Shown here: one piece after another, positions 26,001-39,800 of the stretch | How positions within the stretch are numbered: position 1 is the stretch's first letter | Layout: each line of letters starts with the position of its first letter | NCBI GenBank assembly: GCA_964035545.1 | Contig: OZ037769.1 | Span: 2,451,001-2,511,000, forward strand | DNA from: Bugula neritina | Lineage: Eukaryota; Bryozoa; Gymnolaemata; Cheilostomatida; Bugulidae | DNA length: 60,000 bases | Direction: 5' to 3' | Position numbers and translations under genes: made by a program | The notes under the pieces: model-generated | Told to the model about the DNA's origin: nothing | Seen by the model: only the letters and a program-made list of their open reading frames with translations | The model's database searches: none

Positions 26001-29000
26001 CAGTTTGGACAAGGGAACCTGTTTGAAAATGATCTAGCAAATAAAAAACTGTGAATTCTTTGCTTAGAATTATTCAAGTTTTTGCTAGAGTATTGTATAA
26101 ATTCAAAAATTATTTTCGTCACCGGAAAAGCCATCTAAACAATATTTTGAATTTTTTAGCTTTGATAGGGAACACTTTCACAATAGAATTAATTAATCAT
26201 TATACTGGTGAATATCATTCTGATTACTAGCAAGTGGCAGGAATAAATTAAATTAAATTGTAAACATTCTATAGAAAGTTTGACAGCTTTTCACACTCCA
26301 GAAAAAAAATCTAATTACATGCAAGTTTTTCATTTTGTTAATTAGATGAGATCCTATCAGGTAAGTAGCACCACTTACTGGGATGTTCAGTCAAACAATA
26401 TATTAATGGTACTCTGTTTCGTTCAATATGTTTATTTGCCAAAAAATATGTTTCATAACACAATGTTGTTGGCGTTAATAAAAGAGGTTTGAATTTTCGA
26501 GTGTTCAATCATAAAGAGTGATGATTTTATAATTTACATATCCCCCTGTAGTTTTGCCACCCTGTTTAGTTCTACTCTACAATAATAGGCAGTCAAGATT
26601 TTTACAGAAAAAACGTTAGTTAGAAGCGTGACGGAAATTGCTATTGAAAATGATCAACTTTAAAGACAAAATTGAAAGTTTGCTTCTTAATATACAATTA
26701 TGTGCTGTTGTAATGATTTATTGTGTTAAGCTATGCAGTTTATTACATCATAAACTAGTTCAGGCAATATTACAATTTTTGTTTATCTATATTTTTCTAG
26801 TGTTTGCATTGTTACAAAACAAACCAGATGTCACCCTGCAACCCATTTACTCAGACTATTTTATGCAGGTTATGGTGGGAAAAGTTTTAGGACTATTTCA
26901 CAAGCAACATTACCAATTGTTAAATGCAGTATGTAATAGTTTAACCATAATGTAATTAAACAACAAATACATAACAACTTCATCTGGTGTGACACATTAA
27001 ATACTTGATAATTTACAAATGATTGCTAATGGATGAACTATTATGATTTCAACTGGAGTTTCGCTGTTTTTCTGCTCATCTGTTCATAATTTTGGCACAG
27101 ACTCTTCAATTCTAAATTGTCTTGACAGCATCTGGTAACCTTGGCCATTAAAGATAATTTAGTGATAATGACTCTAATTTAACCTAGATTCCAGACTTTG
27201 GTTCCGACACATACAATGCAACATTAACATAGTTGGCTACTGCATAATAAAAGTCAGTTTACAAAAAGATATGAAACCTTTGATATGCCATTTAATGAGA
27301 AGAACTGGTGCACTTTGTATGGTGGAGGAAGTCACATGATGATCAGGTTCCACATCAGCCCGAGACCTTTAATGTAGTGCTGCGGTTATCTGCTTTGAAG
27401 GTGTAATACGCAGAATAGCCTATAAGGTCTTTCATTTTCCTAATAAATTTTGGTTTGGGGGCAGGTTAAAATTCTTGTAGGGACAAAGCTGTTTTTGCTG
27501 CAATCTGGAGCACGGGCTCCCCACCATTACTGTACCTCCAAAGGGTGGGGAGGGGTTTTTGCAGAAATATAGAAAACTTTAAAACTTCATCTTGCAACTT
27601 CAAGTAAAAATTTAGATTTGCTGTGAAAATTTGATTTTTATTGATAAAATTAAATTTTATGTGTCAGAAAAAAACATAATATATAGTTGCTTGTTTTAAC
27701 TAATTAGACACATCTATTGTAAAAATGTTATTTCTATATATACTTGAAAACTCAAAATAGCAAAGTTTGTTGAGAATAAAATTACTTGAAACCAGTAATT
27801 TGCTTGAATAAATATGTATTGCTTAAAACTTGTAAGATTTGGTCTTTTATTTTTTCAGCAAACCATGTTTTCTTTCAAAATTCAAAAGCTTTAGTTACGT
27901 ATGTTATGCAATTGTAGAAGTGTTTTGAATGCAGCTAAAAATGTAATAATAATTGTGTACAAACTTCGGATATGTTGTACTTTGAGTTCTAAAGACATGT
28001 CTGCAATCTTGTCAAAGTTTATATAATAATCTTATAATAGTTTCTGACCCTTCTATCTGCATACCTCATTGGCAGCATGTATATCTTTCCATGTGTATAC
28101 CCTAGGAGCAGTATGAAATACCTTTTTATCTGTATACCTCAATATAGCAGCATGCAATGTTAAGATTTTAACTTTGTGGAAGCTTCATCAATAATTATAC
28201 ATAGTTATTATATTTTCTTATAGATTTCCTACCATAAGATTGAAATAGTAAGATTCAACATGAAAAAAGGTTTGGTCTCTCATGTGTTGATCAGTGAACA
28301 TGCTAAATAGATGTAGGTCTACATATATTGATCATTTCTATGCTACACTCATTTATCATGGAGAATATATCTGTAACTTGCCAAGCTGTTTTAAAGCAGC
28401 CCCATGCACTTTCTACAATCTACATTATTCAGCATGTTGAGCAAAGTTTATACGAGCAATAGTTTATACTCAAACATAATATTGCCATGGTTTTAGTTTC
28501 AGACATAATGTGTTGGTTTTCAGACATATTCCAAAATGCAATCCTTATTGGTAAAACATAGCTCTCTGTCCCAAACATCAGTTTTATTTTGCTTAGGGTG
28601 GCCCTTCATTAATCCCAATAGGGTGTAAGGCTAAATAATTTACTGCAAGGTTCAATAAACGCCTCTACTCAACACTTCAATCTATTTTAAAACTGAAGCT
28701 ACAATATCTTTTCAACAGCCATCTGGCCATGCCTCTGGTTTCACTGGTGGTTTGTGGGAATGTAATATTAGGCAATTATATCCGCAGAGTAAATATTGTG
28801 TCTATCAATAAAATAACATCATAACAATCAATTTATAGTGATTATCGCTAAATAATGATGCCAAGCCAGGAATATAATGCCTTTCTCTGGTGTAGATAAG
28901 TTATTGAGATTGGAATAGTCTATTATAAGTTAATTATTATTACACAGCTTGCATAACTTAGCATCAGTTGCTGCCATTTTTTGCTTCTTTTTCATAAACA

Positions 29001-31856
29001 CTATCTTGTAATCGAAACTAATGTACATAACAATGGTGCTCAATGAACTGTTTGGTTGTTGATGATTTGAACAGTGTGTGAAACTGTTCTGGTTTATTTT
29101 TATCAATATTTTATATTAAGTATAAAAGCAGAAAGTGTTGCAAGTGTATATTGCAACAGAAGTAGTATTCCGTCTGAATAACACTATTTTTATAATGTTT
29201 TCGTTATTGTTTCAGATCATAGATTCTAGGGTGTAATAAATACAATATCGCAATAAGTTGTGAAGTTGACCAGTTTTACCCTCTTCAAGTGCTATTATAG
29301 TTGCAGCCCTAGCTGTGGTTCCAACAACTCTTGGAGTTGGATAGAACCTGAGCCAACAATCCAACTCTCAACATCTTTTGATTTCTGCTAGTTGTACTGG
29401 CTGCAATATAAACATGCTTTAATATGGATAAATTTTATGAAAAAAATTTAAAAGCTGAAAACTGCTTTATTATATATAGCAATAGAAAAGTTTAGTTTAA
29501 TAGCTGTAAGTGTTTTTTAACAAGCCACACATCCAATAATGCTTAATTAGATAATTTTCCGCAAATAAACGTAATACATTATATAAATTAATGTAATATA
29601 GTGTAATGCAGTTAATGCAATGCACAAAGATATGAGTCATAAATGGAAACTTTAGCTAAAGAGGCTTTTCTACCTCTGGCACTAAAAAACCGTGATATTG
29701 ACTCTCCATACTTCAACTCTGTTGAATAAATCTTTTTCTTAAAAATGACCAAAGCAGATATCTATTTTACAGAACTGTTTGCTTCTTTGATTTTAGATCT
29801 GCCAGGTGCTTTCAACTGCCAACATGGTGGTTTGCTAGATTTACCAACTAGTTAGCAATTACTAATCAAGTAGTTAGTGATGAAGTGCAGCTTGATTATC
29901 AAACCATTTATCAATATTTTGATTTATGATATCTATTATAGTCTGTGACATGACAGGCAGCAACTGGCTGTCAGCAGGTGCTCTACAGTCCCAAGTCATC
30001 ATCACTTCATTACGAATGTCATTATGTCAAATTTTATTGAGTGGTAAGCTGGAAAAGTAATGGTGAAGATTTTAAATATTTTATTAATTACGGTAATAAT
30101 TGATAGATTTGTTGACTAAATAAGGCTATTGTAAACGAGTTAGCGTGTGGTTTATTAAACAAAACACAATAGAAGGGTGGACAGCAAGCCTGCTCCGTAT
30201 TACTGTTTATTTCATTCTGTCACAATAGATCTTCTTTCACAAGTATTGCAAAAATAATACCAAGGAGATAAAGAGTGATTGATTTTGTTGGTTGAACTTT
30301 TGAATCTGTTACACTCAACTATTCTAATGATTATTAATAACACAGCTACCATTTATAAAAATATATTCATCTTGTTTTTCTATTAGTAAAACAGATGTTA
30401 ATTGAACACCAAAATCATGGATTAGTTATAATGATGCTAATGTTGTGCAATATATGACATTAATATGCAGATACTGCTTGTTATCCACAAGTTTAGTGGT
30501 ATAGCTAAGAAACCCTTGTGCTGTATATGTGAATACTAAACAGAAATTAAAATATATCATTGTATATTAATATAATATTAATTAGAGAATAATATGCTAT
30601 AACAACTCATATCAATATGTTCTGCAACTCTATTTTAAGTGTTTAGAACAGTATACATGCATAAATGAGTGAAAGTATAGCACTTGGAGATTCTGCAATT
30701 AGCATATTGTCTCCCTGTGTACTAACTACATGTACATGCATAAATTATTGAGCAGATATATAAAAAGATTATAATATGCATTGTAGGAGTTTTAATATTA
30801 CATTGTTAGCATCTATTTCTGTGAGTAATTGTAGTAAGAATTACACTAGAAAGTATTGTATAACAATATAAAACATTCAACGCTAAAATTGTAAAAGTAT
30901 CTTTAAGTCTGTTGATTTTAGCCACAGCATAGTAAGCAAGTTAGAAAGCAAGTTGAAGGTACATTGTGTCATGCGTACAGTGCAGGTGCGGTGTCAGAAC
31001 TGTGACATTACAAAACAGGTTTCTCATTGGATGAACAAAATGTCAATTTCTACAAACTTCACGTTTCAGTGCAAATTTAGTAATTTGTCTAATTTTCAAT
31101 TATTTGAAGTTCTGTTTGAAGCTTAGAAAATGTATGTTTGAGTTATAATTCCAAACTTCTGTTGGTTTTCATCTGTAACACTCATTTATTGCTTATAAAT
31201 TCGTGTTAAAAGGAAACATTAGTTCATGACCCCCACTGAAACTTGTTATCACCTTTAAATACAGGCTCTAAGACCAGTAAAGGCTTTTAGCCTACATTGA
31301 TTTCTGCTCGGTACATTATTACAATCTAAGTATCATATTAATGTGAATCGAAGTTATCTTCTCTCTAATACTGCTGTATCAGCCTATGTAGACATGCAGA
31401 TCATGGTTTATAACGGTTTTCATGGTTTCAGGGTTTATAGAGCAATATCCAAACTGTGAAACGAAGATGTTGCAGCATCAGTTTTGTGTAATTTACAAAA
31501 GAAAATTATGTAAACATGTAAAAGTGGTAAAATCTCAGGCAAGGAAAAAGCTTTAGAAAATTTTAGCTTTTTCAATAAAGCTTAAAGATTACCAAAGCTA
31601 GTAGGTCTACACTTTGCACTCTAGATAACATTAATATTTTATTAATTATTAAATCTCTCACCCTTAATTAAATTAGCCAGGTACGATTAAAGTTGTTAAG
31701 AATTACATTTATCAAGTCGCTTTTTTATAAATCCATTAGTATGCTAATTCTATTTTTTGTAATATAATTGCAAAAAGGTTGAAATTATGACAGAATAGGG
31801 ATTTCTTTGTATAAGATTATAGACAAGAACTGAAGGCAATAAAATAGTTTTCATAT
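23066..31856. other. Gene-poor AT-rich stretch downstream of EMX
   Basis: I see no exons of known families. There is a 12-bp pyrimidine-rich repeat at about 25358-25440 (TTCTGTTTATCC type), which causes a Leu/Ile-rich frame, and a 105-codon plus frame at 26638-26955 with no motif. A B-box-like GGGTTTGAGTTCCGC near 24195 may be an old SINE trace. Together with 16.5-22 kb this is a 15 kb interval without genes next to a developmental regulator. Confidence 0.5.
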
Positions 31857-31862
31857 TTTATT
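31857..31862 (-). terminator. Candidate EMX polyadenylation signal
   Basis: AATAAA on the minus strand, 385 bases past the EMX stop codon. It is the first canonical signal I see downstream. AT-rich sequence makes chance hits common. Confidence 0.4.
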
Positions 31863-32246
31863 TTCACTCTGTGAATACAAAAATATTATTATTAATGCTT
31901 TTCATACTCCATGACTATTTACAATCATAACAGGATTAAATTATTAACATAATGAATGGAAATCAAATTTATCAGTACACATAAATTTGTATAGAAATCA
32001 AGATGAGCAAATATCACAAAGTAGTAGGAGAAGGTGCTGAAAAGCCTAAAAAGTGGGCAGGAAATCTATGTAGATTTGAAAGATCTAAGTCTATTAAAAA
32101 ACTTGATAACATTTTGCAGGGCACTGCATTCACAATTCATAGCAAGTGAAAAACTTAATATATAATCGGAATTATTGATAAGAGGTCTTTCAAATTTCAA
32201 AAATATTTAAGATGTATACGGTATGTACATGATTGTATATTGCTGG

Positions 32247-32790
32247 TTAAAACACTGCCTGAGTGGGAAGACTGGATTTGGGGTGTTCCGTTTCATCTTC
32301 GCAGATTTCTAAGTCATCTTCCATATCGCTGCCGTCGTGCATTTGACCATCCATGCCATCTTCGCTACCATCTTTTGTTCTCTTGTGTTTTGTACGGCGA
32401 TTTTGAAACCACACTTTTACCTATAAAATTAATAATAAAAAATTATGTTTTTGAATGAAAATTCTTTTAAACCAAAGCAAAACTTTTAACAGAAAGAAAA
32501 ACATTTTTTAACACTAATATACTAATAATCGGTAATATTGCTATCAGTTTGCAAGACAAGATTTTGTTGATTATTTTTGACAAATACAGGTTCTAGAGTC
32601 ATTTTTACCTGTGTTTCTGTAAGTCCAAGTTTTGAAGCCAAATCTTTTCGTTCTTGGCCAACAACGTAATGATTTTTTTCAAAGGATTGTTCTAGTTTAA
32701 GGAGCTGTGGAGGGGTGAAGGCTGTTCTAATTCTCTTTGGTTTACGGAATGGAACATTATGCATCAGTAAGTTTGCATGGTTATCGGCAC
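32247..32790 (-). other. EMX: Homeodomain-coding exons of EMX with intron at 44/45
   Basis: Exon 32790-32609 codes for the linker HANLLMHNVPFRKPKR and homeodomain positions 1-44. Exon 32420-32247 codes for positions 45-60 and the acidic tail. The KNHYVVG segment between helices 1 and 2 is typical of EMX and close relatives such as VAX and NOT; the LLMHN...RKPKR linker points to EMX. His at position 56 is a less common choice. Confidence 0.9.
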
Positions 32791-33721
32791 CTAGAAAAAC
32801 AAAAAAAAATTATGAAATCTATTAACTTTCCCAAAAGTTAATATAACTAGACTACCAGATTGAGGTTTGAATTTGCAGTCTGTCTTCACTTCCTTAACAC
32901 GAAAGCAACTTTGCAAAAGAAATACTGCAGTATTTATAAATAAGGACTGGGTAAAGCAGTGGGCTTATGCCGCAGAACAAGTAAGTATGTTGGGCTTAGT
33001 AAGGCTTACTAGACTGATCTTTGTCACTGCATTGTGAGAGTGATCTGGTAATTACTGTATTCAAGTCTCAATTAAATGCAATTAAAGCTCATTAGAAGAA
33101 AATCTCTTAACTGACAGTAAAGAAACTGGTGCATTAAATTGAATTTAATTGAATTTTAAGTGTCTAAGAATTGTACAAACTGGTAGCCAGTCTGCTACGT
33201 AATTTCACAAATTACTAATTATAGTAATTAGCCCCAATATTTATTAAAGCAACCAATAAACCTTTCAGTGCTTTAAAGCTAGTTACACTACAGTAAATAT
33301 TTACTGGCAAATAAAGTTATCAGTACTTACCAAATCTGTGTAGAAGATTTGGATGTCTGGCAAGTAAAAATGGATTGAATAAAGATTCTCTTTGGGCTCC
33401 AGCCAGAAGTAAAGCCGGGTTTAAAGCTGCGGGTATATTTGGAATGTGACCAGGAAGAGATGATGGTAATGCTCCTGCAAAGATTGGATGGTTTAGTCCG
33501 AGTGCCAGAGTATCGAGTCCACCAGATAAGCACTGTTGTTCGTAAAAGGCTTTCATGTTCATGAGATGTGCGTTTATTTGGTGAACTTGTTGAGGTGACG
33601 TTGGAGGTGAGGAACTAGTACAAGACTTTGGCGATGATAGCGAATCTCCTCTATCTGATTTTATTAAAGAATCTATGCTAAAGGCAGAAGATCGCTTGGC
33701 TGAAACGGCCATTGCAGACAT
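32247..33721 (-). CDS. EMX: EMX homeobox transcription factor, complete, three exons
   Basis: Exons on the minus strand: 33721-33331, 32790-32609, 32420-32247 (TAA); 248 aa, close to vertebrate EMX2 (~252). Residues 14-20 read FSIDSLI, an engrailed-homology-1 type repressor motif also present near the EMX N-terminus. Residues ~101-131 hold NPFLLARHPNLLHRFG, like the family's pre-homeodomain HRF block. The homeodomain is residues 148-207, starting PKRIRTAFTPPQLLKLEQ and including FEKNHYVVGQERK and KVWFQNRRTK, with Trp48, Phe49, Gln50, Asn51 and Arg53 kept. The second intron splits the homeodomain between positions 44 and 45 (TETQ|VKVW), an old position in homeobox genes. The tail (208-248) is short and acidic. 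EMX proteins pattern the anterior nervous system and other tissues. ATG 33721 is used because the upstream in-frame codons start only from GTG; a second ATG at 33712 is possible. Confidence 0.95.
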
Positions 33722-33792
33722 TTTACTCAAAGAAAAACTGTTGAACTGTAAGACTATGGACACTTGAATACTTTGAAATCAGTTAACAATAG

Positions 33793-33885
33793 TTTATATA
33801 GAAAGCCACGGATCGTTAATCACCGTATTGTTATTTTGATCAAACTGATTGGCTGCTTTATAAATAGCTACATTTGATTGGTTAT
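33793..33885 (-). promoter_or_regulatory. EMX core promoter with TATA and CCAAT boxes
   Basis: On the minus strand a TATATAAA lies at 33800-33793, about 72 bases before the ATG, so transcription would start near 33765 and the 5' UTR would be short. Upstream, CCAAT boxes on the minus strand lie near 33847-33852 and 33876-33882, and a second TATAAA-like block near 33858-33866. The sites are seen; their use is inferred. Confidence 0.55.
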
Positions 33886-36800
33886 GGCTACCTTAATACT
33901 GGGCGGAGCTGTTAGATTGAAAACAAACATGGAACGTGTTATTAGTTTTGATATGTTCAATTTTTAATAAACTAAAATACAAATAATGGAAGAGTGGTTA
34001 TCACAGTGCAACTAAAAAATTCTCTTACATTTGGAATACGAAGTTCTTTTAGGTTGCGACAAGGTTTTCATTCACCCACTCCCATTAAACCTGATATTTT
34101 AGAATACTACAAGTGATGTTTGCCCTTTAGTTGCATATCAAATAAATTGACTCAAACCATCGTTAACTTTGTTTATTTCAAAACTCGGCTTTTCTAGTTC
34201 AGTTCAATTTTTATTTATTTTATTTGATGTAGCTATTGGACTTTTTCCCTGAAACGCACAACTCTCAGGTTTTATTAGCCATCTCCACGTTTGGAGACAT
34301 TCTACAAGTACAACAAACAGCTAAACCAACTAATGCTTAGTTTGGGAAAGTCTTAACTTCAGATAACTGATTCGTTCAAATCTTAGTACGGGTTGAGGTG
34401 TTACATGGTTTAAATGTGAAAAAAAGTTATTCATTTTAATAATTCTGTCACCAAAATAATTTGGAAGAGCTGGGAAACGTTCTAGGTTATTCGAAATATA
34501 ACAGCTCCCTATGAGTGTCAAAAGAAACCTATGTATTGTCTATCAGAATTTACACCCTTAAACTCGATTGATGTAATTAGGTCTTTAGGTTTCCACAGAG
34601 ATAAAAGATAATAGAATATAATTACCAACATTAATTTCAAGTTGTTCAAGGGTAATAATTGTAATATGTGTAAATTTTATAGATTAGAAGTAAATTATAG
34701 ATGAATTAGCGTGCAATAATAATTACTCATTATGTACAGAGAAGAGGTGGTGCGAAGATATAGTATAATACATTTTAGTATAGAAAAGTTAAACATTTCT
34801 CAATATATTATTATAGTTATCTCATGCCAGGTGGTACCTCTTGCAATTTAGGCAAATGAAGGTTATTAGTTCAGTTATCAAAAACATTAGCAATTTAACT
34901 AGAATAATTATACATTTGGAACAGTCAAGAATTACAACAACATTTTAGGGCGTGTTTAGTTGTGAGGTACTTCAAAACTTGGCTATGTTATTATACATCT
35001 GCTAGCCACTAGTCATCTGATGGGACATCACAGCTCTCTCCCAGATAAAATCTTTTCTAACATTTTCACCATATGTTTACTATTTAACCTATCAAAGTCT
35101 AACGAAGTTCACATCTAAATTCTGTGTGTAAAATAATGGAGTCAAATTAGTTAACACAGCCCGGCACCAGCACAACTAGTCCAGGTGTTGAAGGAAGACC
35201 GCCAATAATGTAGAGTGGTGTGGAAAATACGGATAAGAAGTAAAAAAATGAAGTATATTGTGTGGAAGATAGGTTAAAGAGGGAGTCAGCCATTATGGGA
35301 GGCACGTTATGACCGTCATTATTATAATAGCGGATTACTAATACGACATACCGTCAATACAATGGTGGTTACATATCTGTAATACCATTGGCTTATCTCT
35401 TTTCTATTATTCCTTATTCATAGTTATAGTAATATATTTAATAATAAAAGCTAATATGACACTGATACCGTGTAATTGTCCACACCTTACTTCGCTAATC
35501 CCTGATTTCCACAATTTTTAGCATGCAATCAGAGGTCATGTGACTCTAAGAGAGCAGATGTTACAAAGTCAACTGTGTGACTAAACTTCGCACTCAATCC
35601 GATAAACACTCCATTGCATGATCAATAAATATCCTGTATTTACTAATCTCACTAAAAATGTTTATCTTGTAAAATTATGTTATGAATAAAAGCACATTAG
35701 AATTGTCTTTCTTACAGTAGCAGCTTGATTTGATATTATCCCAAAAGCTATTTTCAAGTTAATTAACTTGCAACATGACAAATAAAGATGTCTAAAGCTA
35801 TGGTGCAGTTCTCAATACTTTCGCCAGGCAAAATATTCATAGAGGAATGTGTAAGATACTTGAATGAAACTTTGCTAACTTTCTAACTACTTATATGAAA
35901 CTTCTAACATCCCCTTGCTCATAAAATTTCTTATCTCACTTTATTATAGCTCCAGCACATTCTATCTCTAACTTCTCACATGGGTGGTGATGGTGTGAAT
36001 TTTTGCCGTGAGACATATGTGACAGGTTCAGCTGCTTCTATCCAATCTAAAACACATCATTTCACAAAAAAGAAACTGTTCGAATCATTTAATAATAATT
36101 ATTTCACCTAAAAATAAAGTCCTGCCTGGCATTTCATAAGACAAGCAGTAGAATTTATAATGCAATTAACAACTGCTTCAAAAAATAATTAATTACTTTG
36201 TTGAGGTTATAATAATGTAATTAAATGCAATGCTGCATATTAAACTCCATAATGTATTTGGTGACTAGCACAATGGTTAGATGTACTAAAATAGAAATAT
36301 AGCAGTAAATAGGAAGCTGGCTGTCACAGCCATGACAAATCGCTTAACCATTAAAATAGTTTGCTAAAACAAAACACATATTAGCGTGATACTAGAGAGA
36401 TTAAATGAGAAACAAATTTCGAATTCTCAAAAATTTCGTGTAGTCAAAACATGCAATCAAAAGTCATAAAAACAATTATACTAAATAGTAGCCAAATTTG
36501 AAAAGGTTGTGTATGTGGTAATTGAAAACTTTAGACTTGCATAATGCAAACGTCATATGATCAAAAGAATTATGTCTTAAAATAGTAAAACTTTTAACCT
36601 GCTTGCAATGTTATAAAATATAGTCAAATCTTATTTAAATGTTAATAGTTCATTGCATTACAAACAAAATTGTTATCACCAAACTATTATAACTCCTTCT
36701 TTAAGAATATCATGTAGTATAGCTTATTTAATGTTCTATTATAATTTATACTTTTTCCTAATATATAGGTCTGTAAAAGTGTATAGCTAAGCTAGTTAAG

Positions 36801-39800
36801 GGCATAGATTCTAGTTATTGTATTGTGCTACAATGAGATGCATACGTTAGCTATTACTTAACTCTGAAAAGACACAGGTAGCTAAAGGAGGTTGTGAAAA
36901 AGCTACTCTGAGTTGCTGGGAACTACTCATTGGTGTTGAAGGTGAGTTTTCTAGAATATTCAACTTGGTTGAGTCAGATATTGTCGTATGGGCATGTGTG
37001 TATGTAGAATGTAACTGAGAAGACAACTATACACTCTGAAAATACGCTAAAAGTACCAATTATTGTGTTGAGTCCCTCAAAACCAGAAGCATTCTTGATG
37101 ACTGAGATTTCTTCCTTTCCAACCAAAGTTTTAGTAAGAAAAGTTAGTTGATTCTTGGGTAAGGAAGTTCCCAGACGATGCGTGTTGTGTATGAAGTTCC
37201 AGTGATTGATAAATAAACAAGAAGAAAGATGAGGTTTTCATGAACATTGTTTGATTTAAGGTGATTCTATGAAATCTTTCACTACCAAATGATTCTACTA
37301 GACATGCAGTCGGGTCTGCTACTATTCAATTATTTCAATAGAAAAATCTCTCATGAAAAGCCAGTGAATGATGAGTGCTCAGCCTTGCTTTCTATTGTTG
37401 AGCTCGTGTTGTTTTAAACAGTCATTAGTTATCATCATAACATTCTTAGCCCGGCTGAAACATATAATCTCCTTATTCTAAACATTGGAGCATGAATTGG
37501 GCACCACTTTTTAAATTAACTTGTCTTTGATGTTTGTTTGCAGTTTTTAATCACCCTAGTTACTGACTATAACTATTGCTATACAAGTACTAACTGTTAG
37601 TCACAAGTTTGTACATGTAAAAGAGAGACTGTAAGTGTATTCTATCCTAATCCATTAGTCCTGGTCATGTAAAGGCTTGCAGGTTGGGGGTCTGTGGTTC
37701 AATTGCAGTGGAGGCGCTTATTTTACAATCATTAACAGCAGAACTTTTAAATTCAGTCACAGCAATTCTTTTAAGTCAGTAATTAAAATTTTCATCTAGT
37801 TATAGATTGGTTTATTGCAAAAGAACATCAAAGTAAACACTATATTAATATTATCAGCTAGTAAAACAGTAACAAGGAAATCAAAGCTATATCTCATTTT
37901 TAAATTACCAACAACCATTCTAAAATTACACTCCATTTTCCACAGATGTTAAAAATAAAGGTGATTAATTTTGATAAATTTAAAACTATTTAGCATCATT
38001 TGTGCTAATTATAACCACACAATGACTCAGTGTTGTGAGTTAGTAAAAATAGTATAACTTACAATCAGATTAGTATACTAGTATATGTTACATAGTTTGT
38101 GTAATAGGGCTTAATATAGGATAATAAAATAAATGATGTATTTTACGGATTAGATCATGCAAAAATATAACTTTTACGCAGTAGGGTTGTCATACTCAGC
38201 ATTGATGTTATGTAAAACTATTTTTGTTGTATAATACAAAGTTTGACAATGCATCATGCAAGTTAAGAGCTGCGATAAGCCTGCACCATGTTTAAAGATG
38301 ACATTTCATATGGAATACCTGCAATCAATTTACTTATTATGATAATCTTAGTTTATAAAAAAGTTAAAAAGCGTAATATTATTTCAATTATATTTGCATG
38401 GTTTAGCTATAATATAATATATAACAATATATTAACATCAAACAAAAATGGAAGCAAAAAAGCGATTTGTTTTTCATTTATCAAGCAAACATTCCATTAA
38501 AAATCAATGCTAGTTATCAAATATTAAAATTGATTAATGAAAGTTAGATAAAATAATATTGTCAAAAAAAATTATCCAATTAAAAATATATTAAAATATT
38601 ACACCTGTCTGTCAGCTAACGCAAGGTGACACATAGTTATGTCCAGTTTCTATTTACACCCTGACTGGCTAGGTGTAAGTGGCAGGAACTATGCTGCAAG
38701 TAATGCAGCAATATATTTTGTAATCTTTTACAAACACGGTGAGTTACATTTACATGTTTATGCAAATACAGGTGCACCCATCTAAACACATACCTGTACA
38801 CACCACCTCACCTGTACATTGTCTTAACTATGCAATAGGTGGACTTAATTACAACAACTTATAATAACAAGATATATGTATATGTCTTAGAAACAAAAGC
38901 TAAGAATATATTATCATATGTCAATGGTAAGGAAATAAGACACACCAAAACCTGTTTGACGATAAAAGAAGGTAACTTTTTGACCTCAAGGGTTAGAGAA
39001 GCTGGCAGGTTGGGATTGTTGTCAATAGAGTTCTAAATTAATTATTAATTTATTTATTTATTTGAATAATAAACTTAATTTTGTCAATTCAATAAATTAA
39101 TTATTCTGATGGAATAATAATTAAAAGTTAAAATTAAATCTTTAAGTTCTCTAGTAGCATTCCTAACCTGTTCACAAGTTCATTTTTTAACGTAATTGAA
39201 TACTTTAGTCAAGTAAAAAACAGAAGAGTATTGATACTAAAAAAAATTTTTTCCAGTTGTTTATTTGTGCTTGAATCATTAACTTTCAGTTTAAGAGCTA
39301 AAATAGTACATAGTTTTGTATCTTGTCAACTGTAAGCTAGCATAACAGATTTTTGTCAGTCAAATTCAAATGGCAGGCTCTAGGAAAGTACATGCATGAA
39401 ACCAGCCTTGAAAAAAAAGATTTTCTCTTTCTACTCTAGAAACAAGAAAATATATAAATTCAAAATGATATCAATTATTACATTTTAAACCAAAAATTCA
39501 ACTGAAATAACTGAACGATCTCAATTTTTTAAATAGCAACATTGCAATTGGTTTAAAGCTAGCAGAAACTAGTAAAGCTACTATAAGCAACGTTAAGCTA
39601 GATGTAAACTTAACGGCATTGGTCTAAAAACTATCACTGTATAGATCAGGTTAGCCCAACACTCTTTCTCAACAGTCACCTCTCCTTGCTACATATACAA
39701 CTTTTGTCAAGTATTTACAACTTCCTGTGTATTTTTTTTCACAAAATTAAAAACATCACTATTTTACACCAACACACTGCCGTAACTGTAACTCTCTGCC

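Noticed and set aside
26638-26955. 105-codon open frame with a hydrophobic centre
   Set aside because: No motif, no splice context and AT-driven composition; not enough to call a gene.
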